A stretch of 64,000 nt of DNA, from assembly GCF_008033135.1 (NCBI RefSeq), contig NZ_CP041335.1:3167925-3231924 (forward strand). Direction: 5' to 3'. This document shows, piece by piece, positions 43,528-53,132 of the stretch. The notes under the pieces were generated by a model, which was given only the letters and a program-made list of their open reading frames with translations, did not search any database and was not told where the DNA came from. Numbering within the stretch: the stretch's first letter is position 1; each line of letters opens with the position of its first letter. The translations under genes and the position numbers were made by a program. The stretch comes from Chitinolyticbacter meiyuanensis. GTDB taxonomy: Bacteria; Pseudomonadota; Gammaproteobacteria; Burkholderiales; Chitinibacteraceae.

Positions 43528-44949
43528 TCAAAGCGTCAGGTAGCCGCGCAACGCATGGGCGGTGCGCTCGCCGATGCGGGCTGCGAGCGCGGCGGCGGCG
43601 GTCGATTCCAGCGTCAGCCGCTCGGCCAGCCAGTCCAGGCGCTTCTGGCGTGCCAGATCGGCCACGGCCTCGGTCACCCAGGCAAGCTCGGCAGCCTTGG
43701 CGGCGGTGACCAGCGGGTTGATCGCCAGCGCCTTGTAGCGGCCCAGCACGTCCTCGGCATTCCAGAACGCATCGAGCTCGGACCAGACCGCCTCCGGCAC
43801 CGCAGCCTGCCAATCGAGCAGCACCTCGCGGTGCGTCAGTGGCGGAGCGGGCGCCGGCTCCAGCGGGGTGACCGAGAACGCTTCGTCCGCCGCCGCATAG
43901 GCGGCGTGGGCCTGTTGCCACTTCACCGCGGCATCACCCAGCGGGGTGTTGGGGTCGTCGTCGAGCGTGTCGAGATCGGCATCCGGATTGGCAGCAAGCA
44001 CCTTGATACGCTCGATCTCCAGCAGCGCCTCCTTTTCTGCCAGCGTCTGCAGCGCAGTATCGCGTGCGGCTTCGGCCGCCACGGCTGCCTGGCGCCGCGC
44101 AAGCGCACCGGCATCCTCGATCTCGGCGCGCTGTTCCGCGCTGAGCACAGGCGCGAGGCCAGGCTGGGCCAGCCGCGTCAGCGTGGCCGTAGCACTGGCC
44201 ACTGCGGTGACTGCCCCGGCGGCGTAATCGAGCAGCTTGCCTTCGGCCAGGTTGTAGGCGCGTTCCAGCGCCGGCAGCTTGTCCTCGGGCAGGCCCGACT
44301 GCTGCAGTGCATTGGCAAACTCGGTGGCGCTTGCCTCGGCGATCTGCGCGGCACGCGTCGCGGCGCCCTTGGCGGCGTCGAAGCGCTCGCGGGCGCGGTT
44401 GTAGAGCACGGTGGGCAGGTAGCCCTTCACCCGGTTCTTGGCGGCCGTGTAGTCGGCGCTCGCCAGTGCATCGGTCGCCGCCTGCTTGGAGCCGGACGCC
44501 GCGCCGGTCTTGGCCGACTCGATGGCGGCATCGCGCGCCGTGATCCGGTTCTGTACCGCCAGCAGATCCGCCTCCGCGGCCTGGCGCAGTGCGCTGGCGT
44601 GCTGCAGCCCCTCGGTCAACCGCTCGACCGAGGACATCGCCTCGGTGCGCTCGAGCTCGGCCTCGGTCAGCGATGCCGCGGCAGCACGCTCCTCGGCAAT
44701 GGCATCGGCAAGCTCAGCCAGCAGCGGCTCGCCGTCGGCCGGCATCACGATGCTGCCCAGCTGTCGTCGCAAGCGCGCGGCATCGGCGCTGGCCGCGGTA
44801 CGCGCCTCGGTGGCATCGGCCACGGCCTCGCGGGCCTGGCGCAATGCTTCGCGTGCGTCGGCAAGCGCTTCGGTGACGCTTGCCTGGGCATCGCGCCGGT
44901 TCTGTCGTTCGAGCGTGGCGAGCTCGATCAGCGTTTTCGGGTCTGCCAT
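43528..44949 (-). CDS. eCIS-associated coiled-coil protein
   Basis: 473 residues, extremely Ala/Glu/Arg-rich, with predicted long coiled coils throughout (for example A-L-A-D-A-R-E-A-L-R-Q-A-R-E-A). No enzyme motif or membrane helix is present. Its size and helicity could suit a short tape measure or a scaffold for tube-length control, but this is inference. It sits between the ATPase and two large module-sharing proteins. Confidence 0.6.
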   Translation of the reverse strand: MADPKTLIELATLERQNRRDAQASVTEALADAREALRQAREAVADATEARTAASADAARLRRQLGSIVMPADGEPLLAELADAIAEERAAAASLTEAELERTEAMSSVERLTEGLQHASALRQAAEADLLAVQNRITARDAAIESAKTGAASGSKQAATDALASADYTAAKNRVKGYLPTVLYNRARERFDAAKGAATRAAQIAEASATEFANALQQSGLPEDKLPALERAYNLAEGKLLDYAAGAVTAVASATATLTRLAQPGLAPVLSAEQRAEIEDAGALARRQAAVAAEAARDTALQTLAEKEALLEIERIKVLAANPDADLDTLDDDPNTPLGDAAVKWQQAHAAYAAADEAFSVTPLEPAPAPPLTHREVLLDWQAAVPEAVWSELDAFWNAEDVLGRYKALAINPLVTAAKAAELAWVTEAVADLARQKRLDWLAERLTLESTAAAALAARIGERTAHALRGYLTL

Positions 44950-44979
44950 CTTGCTTCTCCTGTCGGGGCCGGGGGCGTG

Positions 44980-46881
44980 CTACTGCGGGCACGGCCGGCC
45001 GGATTTCTCGAACTCCTGGACGATGGCGCGCTGCAAGGCATCGCGCCCTATCGGTGCACCGGCTGCGGCGGCGAAGTAGGCCGCGGCCAGCAAGGCATTG
45101 CGGATCATGGCGCCCGACATCGGGTAGACGGCCGCCAGCAGCTCGAAATCGACATCACCGGCCAGTGGCGCCGTGGCCGGCAGATGGCGGCGCCAGATCG
45201 CGGCGCGCTCGGCTTCGCCGGGCTCGGGGAAATCGATCACGGCTTCAAAGCGGCGCAGGAAGGCGCGATCGAGCTGCTGCTTGAGGTTGGTGGCGAGCAC
45301 CGCCACGCCGTCGAAGCGCTCCAGCCGCGTCAGCAGGTAGGCGGTTTCGATATTGGCGTAGCGATCGTTGGCATCGCCGACCTCGGTGCGGCGGGTGAAC
45401 AGCGCATCGGCCTCGTCGAAGAACAACACCGCGCGGCAGGATTCGGCCTCGTCGAACACCGCGCCGAGGTTCTTCTCGGTTTCGCCCACCCACTTGGAGA
45501 GCACGCGCGCGAGGTCCACCACCACCAGATCGCTGGCAAGCTCATGCGCCACCACCTCGGCCGCCAGCGTCTTGCCGGTGCCGGGCAGACCGCAGAACAA
45601 CATGCGCAGGCCACGCCGCCCCGCCTCGCCGCGATCGAAGCCCCAGTCGTCGAGCACCTTCCATTGCAGCTTCAGGCGGGCGATCACGTCGCCAAGCTGC
45701 CGCCGTGGCGGGTCGGCCAGGATGAGATCGTCCCAGCCGGCGCGCGGGCTGATGCGGCGCAGGCTTTGCTGACCCAGCCCAGGCAGGCGTGCCTTCAGCG
45801 TGGCCACGCCGGCATCGAGCCCAACGGCCGTGCTGCCGGCGAGCAGGCTGACATCGTCCTGCACCCGCGCCAGCACATCCGGCGCCAGCGGGAAACGGGC
45901 GGCGAGCTCGGCCGCATGTGGCGCCAGTTGCGGCACGCCATCGCGCCACAGCTGGGGATGCGCAGCGCGTGCCAGTGCCGGTGCGGTCACGCTGGCCAGC
46001 GGCCGCCGCAGCCGCGCCAATACCGCATTGCCGGCGCCGCCAACCACCAGCGTGCCGGGATAATCGGTGAGCAGGCCTTCGAGCTCTGCACCCGGCCCCT
46101 GCTCCGACCACAGCAGCGGCATGACGCCGCGCGCCAGGCAATGCGCCAGCAACAGCGCGAACTGCGGCGCGGTCAGCGCCCCCACGTCGAAGCAATGGGC
46201 GGGCTGGCCCCGCAGCGTGAGCCAGCCGGCGAGCTGACGCAGCCGCAGCGCCGCTGCCGGGCCCTGCAGCCACAGCAGCGGCTCGGCCTCGCTCGCCAGC
46301 AGCGGCGCCACCTCGGCAAACCAGCCGTCGTCGACCACCCATTCCTCGCCGGGCAGCGGCACGATGCCCGGCGGCCAGTAATCGATGCCGGCGAGCACCG
46401 GCCACAGCCCGGTGGCCATGGCCAGCCCGCGCTCGGGCAGCGGCCCCTCGCCCTGCAGCGTGACGAAGCCAAATCGGAACAGCGCGCTGTGCGCCACCAG
46501 TTGCCAGGCCGGCAGGCGTGAGCCACCGTGGCCTGCCAGCCGCGCGAACAGGCTGACCGTCGCCCAGGGCTCGCCCTTCGGATGCAGGCCAGCGAAGACC
46601 GCGCCGTAGCCTTCGTGCTCGTCGCCCATGCCGGAGAGCAACAGCAGCAGGCGCTCGTCGTCGGTCAACCCGAGGTGGGACAGCAGCTGTGCCAGCCGCT
46701 GCGGCGCCGGGGCGGGCGCGCGCTGCTGTGCATTGCGCCACTGGGTGTCGAGGAAGGTCACGCCATCGCCGCCGCCGGCGCGCAGCAGCTCGGCCAGCCG
46801 TGATCCGACCTCGGCAGCCGCGAACCACAGCGGCTGGCCGAGTGCCTCGGCATGCGGCAGGGGCTGGATGCGGTCATTCAT
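44980..46881 (-). CDS. eCIS AAA+ ATPase (Afp15-like)
   Basis: 633 residues. The C-terminal half is an AAA+ domain: Walker A C-G-L-P-G-T-G-K-T-L-A-A near 430, Walker B A-V-L-F-F-D-E-A-D-A-L-F near 485, then R-R-F-E-A-V-I-D-F-P-E-P as sensor/arginine-finger region. The N-terminal half is eCIS-specific. Afp15-type ATPases are conserved in nearly all eCIS operons and are thought to help assemble or load the particle. The start codon lies inside the 3' end of the preceding gene (8-base overlap). Confidence 0.92.
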   Translation of the reverse strand: MNDRIQPLPHAEALGQPLWFAAAEVGSRLAELLRAGGGDGVTFLDTQWRNAQQRAPAPAPQRLAQLLSHLGLTDDERLLLLLSGMGDEHEGYGAVFAGLHPKGEPWATVSLFARLAGHGGSRLPAWQLVAHSALFRFGFVTLQGEGPLPERGLAMATGLWPVLAGIDYWPPGIVPLPGEEWVVDDGWFAEVAPLLASEAEPLLWLQGPAAALRLRQLAGWLTLRGQPAHCFDVGALTAPQFALLLAHCLARGVMPLLWSEQGPGAELEGLLTDYPGTLVVGGAGNAVLARLRRPLASVTAPALARAAHPQLWRDGVPQLAPHAAELAARFPLAPDVLARVQDDVSLLAGSTAVGLDAGVATLKARLPGLGQQSLRRISPRAGWDDLILADPPRRQLGDVIARLKLQWKVLDDWGFDRGEAGRRGLRMLFCGLPGTGKTLAAEVVAHELASDLVVVDLARVLSKWVGETEKNLGAVFDEAESCRAVLFFDEADALFTRRTEVGDANDRYANIETAYLLTRLERFDGVAVLATNLKQQLDRAFLRRFEAVIDFPEPGEAERAAIWRRHLPATAPLAGDVDFELLAAVYPMSGAMIRNALLAAAYFAAAAGAPIGRDALQRAIVQEFEKSGRPCPQ

Positions 46882-48379
46882 AGACGAACCTCATCACCAC
46901 GCCCAGCCACGGCACGAAGCCGGGATCGAGGTCGAGTGCGGCGCGGCGCAGCTCCAGCGATACCTCGGACAAGGGAAAACGCAGCTCGAACCAGCCCGGA
47001 TCGGCCACCACCGTGGCGCGCCGGGCGCACACCCGGTTCAGCATGCCGGGCCCGGCCCATTGCGGCACGCGCTCGATCAGGCTGGCACGCATCAGGTCGG
47101 CCGCGTGGGCAACGGCCAGGTCGGCATCGTCCGGCCATGGCTGCGCCAGCGGGCGGAAATCGGGCTGCCAGCCGGCGAAGGCCAGCGCCGCCGGGTCGTG
47201 CTCGCGCAATCCCGGCAGCAACTGCCGCGCCAGCCGGTGCATCACCTGCGCCAGCGGCAGGCCAGCCAGGCTGTCCTCGCCCAGCAACCAGGCGAGCGCG
47301 CCGCTCTCGGCCACCAGTGGCACCAGGAACAGCAGGCCGCCCCACTCGGTAGGCGCGCTGATGCGCGTGTCTGCCCGATTGGATTCAGAAAATGAAGCGC
47401 TCGATAGGCCGCTCGCCGGGACCGGGGCCAATGCCAGCGGCAGTGCCGCCTCGACTGTTTCGCGATCGGGCGAGGCGGTCTGATGCGCCCGCACGCGTTC
47501 GGACGGCCGCTTCGCAGCAGTATCGGCCGCCGCTGCCACGAGTTGGGCTTGACCAGCCTGCATACCGGCATCGGACAGCGCAGCCACCCGGGCCAGCAGG
47601 ACCGGGATACCGCGCAGGGCCAGGCCAGGCTCGGCCACCAGCCAGATCAGCGCGGCCCACAGCACCCGCTCCGCGCGTGCAGGCGCGCCATCCGCGCTCA
47701 GCGCGGCCCAACATGCTTGCCAGCCGGCAGGCAGCGTCGGCGTGGCCTGTGGTGCTGGTGTCGGGCTGGCAATGACCGCGAGCACGCCATCGAACAGCAC
47801 GGTGCTCGACAGCTGCTGTACCCGGGCCACCAGCGTCAGCAATAGTGCCAGCGCCGTTGCATCGAGCTGCTGCGCCAGCACCGGGCGCAATGGCGATTGC
47901 AGCAGCGCGGCCAGCCACGGCAACACCAGATCGGGTTCATCGCGCAGTGCCTGCACCAGCGCGCCGAGCGAGCGAGCACCGTCGCGCCGCAACCAGCCAA
48001 GCCGCTGCCACGCCCAGTCGCGCTCGCGTTCGCCACGCAACACGTCGGCGGAGCAGGCCAGCAGCGCGGCCAGCCGGTGCGGATAGCGCAACACCTCGCC
48101 CGCCTGCCCGGCGATCAGCTGGCGCTCCAGCTCGTGCGCCAGCGCCTCGCCCCATTGCCGCGCCACGCCGGCATCGCTCTGCAGCGCCGACAGCGCCACC
48201 GGCAGGCTCAGCCGGCGCACCAGCACCACCTCGTCGATGCCCACATGGCGTGCGGTGCATTCGGCCAGGCCCAGCTCCAGCTCGCGATCGAGCAGCTCGG
48301 CCTCGATCTGCGGCACACGGGCCAGCATCTCGGCAGGGACCGACCAGCGACTGCGCCAGCGGGCAATGGCCACGTTCAT
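46874..48379 (-). CDS. eCIS-specific protein of unknown function
   Basis: 501 residues, mostly Ala/Leu-rich helices. The C-terminal tail F-P-L-S-E-V-S-L-E-L-R-R-A-A-L-D-L-D-P-G-F-V-P-W-L-G-V-V is typical of an eCIS-specific family usually found beside the Afp15 ATPase and the tail-I-like gene. No catalytic motif is visible. The ATGA start overlaps the end of the propeller gene, and its stop overlaps the ATPase start, so the three are translationally coupled. Confidence 0.7.
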   Translation of the reverse strand: MNVAIARWRSRWSVPAEMLARVPQIEAELLDRELELGLAECTARHVGIDEVVLVRRLSLPVALSALQSDAGVARQWGEALAHELERQLIAGQAGEVLRYPHRLAALLACSADVLRGERERDWAWQRLGWLRRDGARSLGALVQALRDEPDLVLPWLAALLQSPLRPVLAQQLDATALALLLTLVARVQQLSSTVLFDGVLAVIASPTPAPQATPTLPAGWQACWAALSADGAPARAERVLWAALIWLVAEPGLALRGIPVLLARVAALSDAGMQAGQAQLVAAAADTAAKRPSERVRAHQTASPDRETVEAALPLALAPVPASGLSSASFSESNRADTRISAPTEWGGLLFLVPLVAESGALAWLLGEDSLAGLPLAQVMHRLARQLLPGLREHDPAALAFAGWQPDFRPLAQPWPDDADLAVAHAADLMRASLIERVPQWAGPGMLNRVCARRATVVADPGWFELRFPLSEVSLELRRAALDLDPGFVPWLGVVMRFVYE

Positions 48380-50580
48380 TGCAGCCTCCCCTGACCCAGC
48401 GGCGCAAGGCCGGGCTTGATGCCACCGCCCGGGCGCCCCACGGTGCTGCCGCGGCCGACCGCACCGCCGATGGCAAACGGCTTGAAGCCGGCGCTGCGGC
48501 CAATCAGGCTGGTCATGCCCAGATGCAGGCCCAGGCCGATGCGCATGCCGGCGCCCACCGTACACAGCTCGTACACCGTGTGCGCGGGGCGGTGCACCTC
48601 CAGCAGGTGTCGCACCAGCGCTTCCATCTCACCGGTGAGGGCGCCCTGCACCACCACGGCAAAACGGTAGGCATAGGCGGCATAGGCCTGGGTCGCCGCA
48701 TCGGCATCCTCCAGCCCGGCCTCGGCGCCGGCCTGGCCGCCAACGCGCCAGCCGAAGCCGACCACCGCGCGCTCGCGCACGCCGTCGTCGCTGGCCCCCA
48801 CCTGGCCCAGGCCCCGGAAGCGCCAGCGCTCGATGATCTGCACCGGCACGCCGGTGACGATCTCCAGCAGGCGCACGAGGCTGGCCGGCGTGCCGCGGCG
48901 ATAGAAGAACGGGATGGCTTCCAGCAGCAGGGTGCGCCGCGCGGTCTCGCTCATGCGCTCGTCCAGCGTCAGCCCCAGCCACATCGCCAGCCACGGCAGC
49001 ATCGGCGTCGGCGCGGCGGCGGGCTTGAGCAGTGCATGGCGCATGGCCGACTGCAGCGCCAGTTCGTCGTGCAGCGCGGCCAGCGGCGTGAGGTATCGGG
49101 TGAGGAAATCACGCGTCGCCTCCTCGCGCCGGTAGAGCTGGGGCAAGCGGCGCAGCCAGTCGTGACCGGGATGTTCGGCCCGCAGCGTGCGCACGCGCGG
49201 CGTGGCCTGCGAGCTGCCGAGCAGCTCCAGCACTAGCCACAGGTAGCGGCCGGCGCTGGCGCCTGCACTGCCTTCGACCGTGGCGAATTCATCAGGCGCC
49301 GGCCACGGCTGCTCACTGCCATCACTGCGGCGGAACACCGGCGCGCCGCGCAGGTCGGCCGGCGGCAGCCAATGCTGTGGCGGCAACGGCGTCGCATCCG
49401 GCTCGGGCAGTGCGGCGAGTACGCCGCCCACCGGCGGGGTACGCGGCACGCGCGGCACTTCGTCCTCATCGTCGCTCGCCAGCACATGCAGCGTCAGTGC
49501 CGTGCCGTGCGGCACGCAGGCATCGAGCAGCACCCGGCCCCACACGCTCTGGTAATCGCCGGCATCGAGCCGGAACGCAATCACCCGGCCCTGCGGCCGG
49601 TAGCGCCGCCGCGCCACCACCGCGTGGCGCAACCCGCGCTCGGTCCAGTAGGCGATGCGGCCGTCCGGCGTGGCGATGATGCCCATGCCGTCGTAGCCAC
49701 GCGCAGTCAGCGGCACGCCGGGCAGGCGGCTGGCGACATCGATGCGCACGAAGTCCTCGCCCGGCCGGCGCGCAACGACGATCTGCTCGTCGCCATCGTC
49801 CTCCTGCTGGATCGCAAGGTCCGAGGCGAAATCGATCACTTCGTCGGCCAGTGCCAGTGCTTCCTCCTGCCAGTGACCACCGGCCCGGCGGGTGTAGCAC
49901 CACAGCGCCGCGTCGACACCATGCGCGGCAGACAGCACCACCAGCCGACCATCGGCCAGTACATCGAGCCGTGCCGGGGCGGCGATCGGTGTGAGATCCG
50001 CGTCGAGCATGCGCACGCCACGGTTTGCGGCCATGCGCCACAGCACGCCGCTGGACAGCCCGTACAGCCAGCCGTTGTGCCAGGCGATGTCCTCGGCACC
50101 GGCTGGCACCGATACCGTGCGCAGCAGGCGCCGCGCCGGCAGGTCGAACACGCAGACCCGGCCGCTGGCATCGTCGAGCACGTAGAGATGATCGTCGTCA
50201 TCGCAGGCCAGCGCACGCGGCACGAAGCCGCCCAAGGCTGGCGTGGCCGGCGTGAAATCGCCTCCGACTGGCGCTGGCGCGGCGCCGATCACGTCGAAGC
50301 GCTCCAGTGCACGCTGCGGGTGGGCCGGATCGTAGCCGCCCCAGTACAGGCATTCGATGCGCGCATCAAACGGCACGCTGTGGTAAAGCCGGCAGCCCGG
50401 ACCGAACGCCAACCCGGCGCCGCGCGTATCCATAACCGGTTGCGGATCACCCGGCGTGGCATCGCCATCCCAGGCCAGCTGCACCGCGTCGTCGACCAGC
50501 GTCGCATCCTCGAAGCCGCAGCGCAGCCACAGGGCATGGCCGGTGATGATGGCAAAGCGCGCGTCGCTGTTGCCGTTCAT
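48376..50580 (-). CDS. Beta-propeller / tail-I-like baseplate protein
   Basis: 734 residues. The N-terminal ~350 residues look like an NHL/SMP30-type propeller: repeated blades with D-D-D-H-L-Y-V-L-D-D-A-S-G-R and L-A-D-G-R-L-V-V-L. The C-terminal part (about 470-700) has L-P-Q-L-Y-R-R-E-E and F-Y-R-R-G-T-P-A-S-L-V-R-L, the pattern of phage tail protein I and related Afp12-type baseplate proteins. It could join baseplate wedge assembly to a surface-exposed recognition propeller. It starts one base after the J gene. Confidence 0.85.
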   Translation of the reverse strand: MNGNSDARFAIITGHALWLRCGFEDATLVDDAVQLAWDGDATPGDPQPVMDTRGAGLAFGPGCRLYHSVPFDARIECLYWGGYDPAHPQRALERFDVIGAAPAPVGGDFTPATPALGGFVPRALACDDDDHLYVLDDASGRVCVFDLPARRLLRTVSVPAGAEDIAWHNGWLYGLSSGVLWRMAANRGVRMLDADLTPIAAPARLDVLADGRLVVLSAAHGVDAALWCYTRRAGGHWQEEALALADEVIDFASDLAIQQEDDGDEQIVVARRPGEDFVRIDVASRLPGVPLTARGYDGMGIIATPDGRIAYWTERGLRHAVVARRRYRPQGRVIAFRLDAGDYQSVWGRVLLDACVPHGTALTLHVLASDDEDEVPRVPRTPPVGGVLAALPEPDATPLPPQHWLPPADLRGAPVFRRSDGSEQPWPAPDEFATVEGSAGASAGRYLWLVLELLGSSQATPRVRTLRAEHPGHDWLRRLPQLYRREEATRDFLTRYLTPLAALHDELALQSAMRHALLKPAAAPTPMLPWLAMWLGLTLDERMSETARRTLLLEAIPFFYRRGTPASLVRLLEIVTGVPVQIIERWRFRGLGQVGASDDGVRERAVVGFGWRVGGQAGAEAGLEDADAATQAYAAYAYRFAVVVQGALTGEMEALVRHLLEVHRPAHTVYELCTVGAGMRIGLGLHLGMTSLIGRSAGFKPFAIGGAVGRGSTVGRPGGGIKPGLAPLGQGRLQ

Positions 50581-50581
50581 G

Positions 50582-52732
50582 TCAGCATTCCTCGCGGATG
50601 ACCGGCAGCGGCAAGGGCAGGCCCTCGGGCGGCACCGGCACCACGCCCTCGCCCGGCGGGGGCAAGGGCAGACCGTCGACCACGGTGATCGCGGTCAGCT
50701 CGACCACCTCGTAGCGCTGCAGCACCACGGTGCCGGGTACCCAGCCATCGCCATCCCAACCAGCCACCTCCAATGCTTCCAGGTACTCCACGCCCTCGAC
50801 CTGCAGGGCTGCGGCCTCCAGTTCCGGCCCGTGCACGCGCCGGCCCAGCGGCCAGCCCTGGCCTTCCGGGCCATAGGGCGGCAGCGGCGCGAGGTACTGG
50901 CGCAATACCAGCTCCACCCAGCGGCGTACTGCCTCGATGCCGTAACCCGGCTTGACCTTCAGTGCCACCGACACCGCCACCTGGCGGTAGGTCGGTGGGA
51001 TCACGTAGAGCTCGGTGGTCACCAGCCGGTGCGCGTCCAGCCACTGGCACACGGCGCGCAGCAAGGTGGCATCGGGCATCGGCGCATTGGGATGCGCTGC
51101 ATCGGCCTGCGGCCAGACCATCACGCTGACCACGCCAGCCGCCTCAATCTGCGGCGTCTTCGGTGCGAAGCGCGGCAGGCATTCGGTGCGGGCGATCAGC
51201 GCACCGGGCGTGGCGGCGGCGATCTCCTTGAAATCGTCCGCCGTCACCGCGCGGCCACGCCGGCGCAATTCGCCGGGGATGCGGGTCAGCGCCGCTTCCA
51301 GCGCCTCGGCATCGGCACCACCGCGCGCGGGCAGCGGGTTCTCCGCCTTCACGCCGGCCAAGTCCGCCTTGTTGATCGCGCCCTTGGCCACGTTGCCGGC
51401 CACGCCACCGCCCCAGCGATAGCCCCAGCAGCGGATGCGCTCGCCCCATTGCGGCATGCGGCCTCGTAGGCCATCGCCGAAACGCACCAGCCCCGATTCG
51501 GCGTCGAGCATGAAATGGCGCGATTCGCGCGTGCTGGCGAAGAAATCGTCGACGCGGCTGTAGCGCAGCCACTGACCACCCTCCTCCACCTCGACCACGA
51601 TGGCGTCGATCTCGTTGTCCGGCAGCACCGGTGCGTGCGCCAGGCGGAACACCTGTACCGGCTGACCATTGCCGTTGCCGAGGAACTGCGGCGCCGCGGT
51701 GCGCGCGTGCTCGACCTCGGTGGTGTTGGCACGCGCCAGCGTGAACCGGCCGAAGGCGCTGCCGTCGCGGCGGAATACCCGCAGCCAGCCCACCAGCCTG
51801 TCGGCCAGCTCGTCAGGCAGCGCCGGCGGGTAGTGGCCGGCCCCAGCCAGGTCCGGATCGAAATCGGGGATGGCGAAATCGCCAGCGGCGCGTGGCAACT
51901 GCAGGCGCAGCACGCCGGATTGCGTGAGCCCGCGCGTGCTGTCACCCACCACGGAGAGCGATACGTATTGCGGCTCATCGTCCGCCAGCGGGCGGCCGCT
52001 CAGCGATTGCCATTGCAGCTGCGGCGGGCTGGCGACGAAACCGAGGCCGGGGCACGGGTCGATCTCGGCCATGCCGCCCGCCGGCAGATCCGCCTCGAAG
52101 CCGAGATTGACGATGGCGCCGGGCAGCCTGGCCGGGTCGAACCCGTCCTCGCTCAGCACGGCCAACCAGATCATGCCATCCACCGTCTCGCCAAAATCGA
52201 GCGCCTCGCCTTCCACCAGGAGCCGCGTTTCGAAGTAGCTGCGTGGCCGCTCGGCCAGGGCTGCTGGCAAGGCATCAAGCGTGCGCTCGGCGTAAGCGTG
52301 GGCTTCCGGATCGGCGGCCGGGTCCGGGGCGCTGGTGGCGATGCGGGCAACGGCCTGCACCGACAGCGGCCAGGCCGTGAGCTCGGTCAGGGTCTGGAAT
52401 TCGAGCTTGCCGGCACGCGCCAGCGTCTTTTGCGGCACCGGCACCCCGGCAGGCTTGTCGGTGGTCAGCGCCAGCAAGGCGCGCGCGGCCTGGGCCGGGC
52501 GCAGCGGGATCTGCAGCAGCCGCAGGAATTCGAGGTAGGTGGCCTCGGGAATCTGGTTGAAGCGGTACAGCAGGCTCTCGGCCTGGAAGGCGAACAATTC
52601 CAGCAATGTAATGCCCGGATCGCTCTCGTTGTGGTCGGTCCAGGCCGGGTTGTAGACGGGAATGCGCGCCTTGAGCTCGCTGGCAAGCTGGGCGTAGTTG
52701 CGATCATCGAGGATGGGGCTGGGCAATGGCAT
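50582..52732 (-). CDS. Baseplate J-like protein (Afp11/gp6-like)
   Basis: 716 residues. The N-terminal I-L-D-D-R-N-Y-A-Q-L and D-H-N-E-S-D-P-G-I-T-L-L-E-L-F are diagnostic of eCIS baseplate J. Middle A-V-T-A-D-D-F-K-E-I-A is the J-core, and the C-terminal half carries repeated P-P-T-Y-R-Q-V-A-V. It forms the wedge ring of the baseplate with gp25. It lies 10 bases after the gp25 gene and one base before the propeller gene. Confidence 0.93.
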   Translation of the reverse strand: MPLPSPILDDRNYAQLASELKARIPVYNPAWTDHNESDPGITLLELFAFQAESLLYRFNQIPEATYLEFLRLLQIPLRPAQAARALLALTTDKPAGVPVPQKTLARAGKLEFQTLTELTAWPLSVQAVARIATSAPDPAADPEAHAYAERTLDALPAALAERPRSYFETRLLVEGEALDFGETVDGMIWLAVLSEDGFDPARLPGAIVNLGFEADLPAGGMAEIDPCPGLGFVASPPQLQWQSLSGRPLADDEPQYVSLSVVGDSTRGLTQSGVLRLQLPRAAGDFAIPDFDPDLAGAGHYPPALPDELADRLVGWLRVFRRDGSAFGRFTLARANTTEVEHARTAAPQFLGNGNGQPVQVFRLAHAPVLPDNEIDAIVVEVEEGGQWLRYSRVDDFFASTRESRHFMLDAESGLVRFGDGLRGRMPQWGERIRCWGYRWGGGVAGNVAKGAINKADLAGVKAENPLPARGGADAEALEAALTRIPGELRRRGRAVTADDFKEIAAATPGALIARTECLPRFAPKTPQIEAAGVVSVMVWPQADAAHPNAPMPDATLLRAVCQWLDAHRLVTTELYVIPPTYRQVAVSVALKVKPGYGIEAVRRWVELVLRQYLAPLPPYGPEGQGWPLGRRVHGPELEAAALQVEGVEYLEALEVAGWDGDGWVPGTVVLQRYEVVELTAITVVDGLPLPPPGEGVVPVPPEGLPLPLPVIREEC

Positions 52733-52742
52733 GGTGCTTCCC

Positions 52743-53132
52743 CTAAGCCAGGTAGAACGGGTAGACGAGGTTGTCGCGGCGGCCGTCACGCAGGTGGCTG
52801 TAGTTCACCTGTACCAGCACCAGCGATGGATCGCGGCCGGGCGTGACCGTCACCTCGGTGACGGCAATGCGCGGCTCCCAGCGCTTGAGACTGCGCTCCA
52901 CCTCACGCTGGATCTGCGCGCGGGTGACGGCGCTGTTGGGCTGCATCAGGAAGCGCCGCAGGCCGCAGCCGTAGTCGGGCAGCATCAGCCGCTCGCCCGG
53001 TTCGGTATCGAGCAGGATGGCGATGGACTGGCGCACCTTTTCCGGCCCCTCGGCCTGCGGCAGCCGGCCGGTTTCGTCCGGGGACAGGGGTAAGGCCAGG
53101 CCGGCGCCCAGCACCATGCGGCTCGTGCTCAT
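52743..53132 (-). CDS. GPW/gp25-family baseplate protein (Afp9-like)
   Basis: 129 residues, the family size. S-I-A-I-L-L-D-T-E-P-G-E-R-L-M-L-P-D-Y-G-C-G-L is the gp25/lysozyme-like core with E-P-G-E-R and P-x-Y-G. It is a baseplate wedge component that starts sheath assembly. The start M-S-T-S-R overlaps the stop of the 626-residue protein by four bases. Confidence 0.95.
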   Translation of the reverse strand: MSTSRMVLGAGLALPLSPDETGRLPQAEGPEKVRQSIAILLDTEPGERLMLPDYGCGLRRFLMQPNSAVTRAQIQREVERSLKRWEPRIAVTEVTVTPGRDPSLVLVQVNYSHLRDGRRDNLVYPFYLA

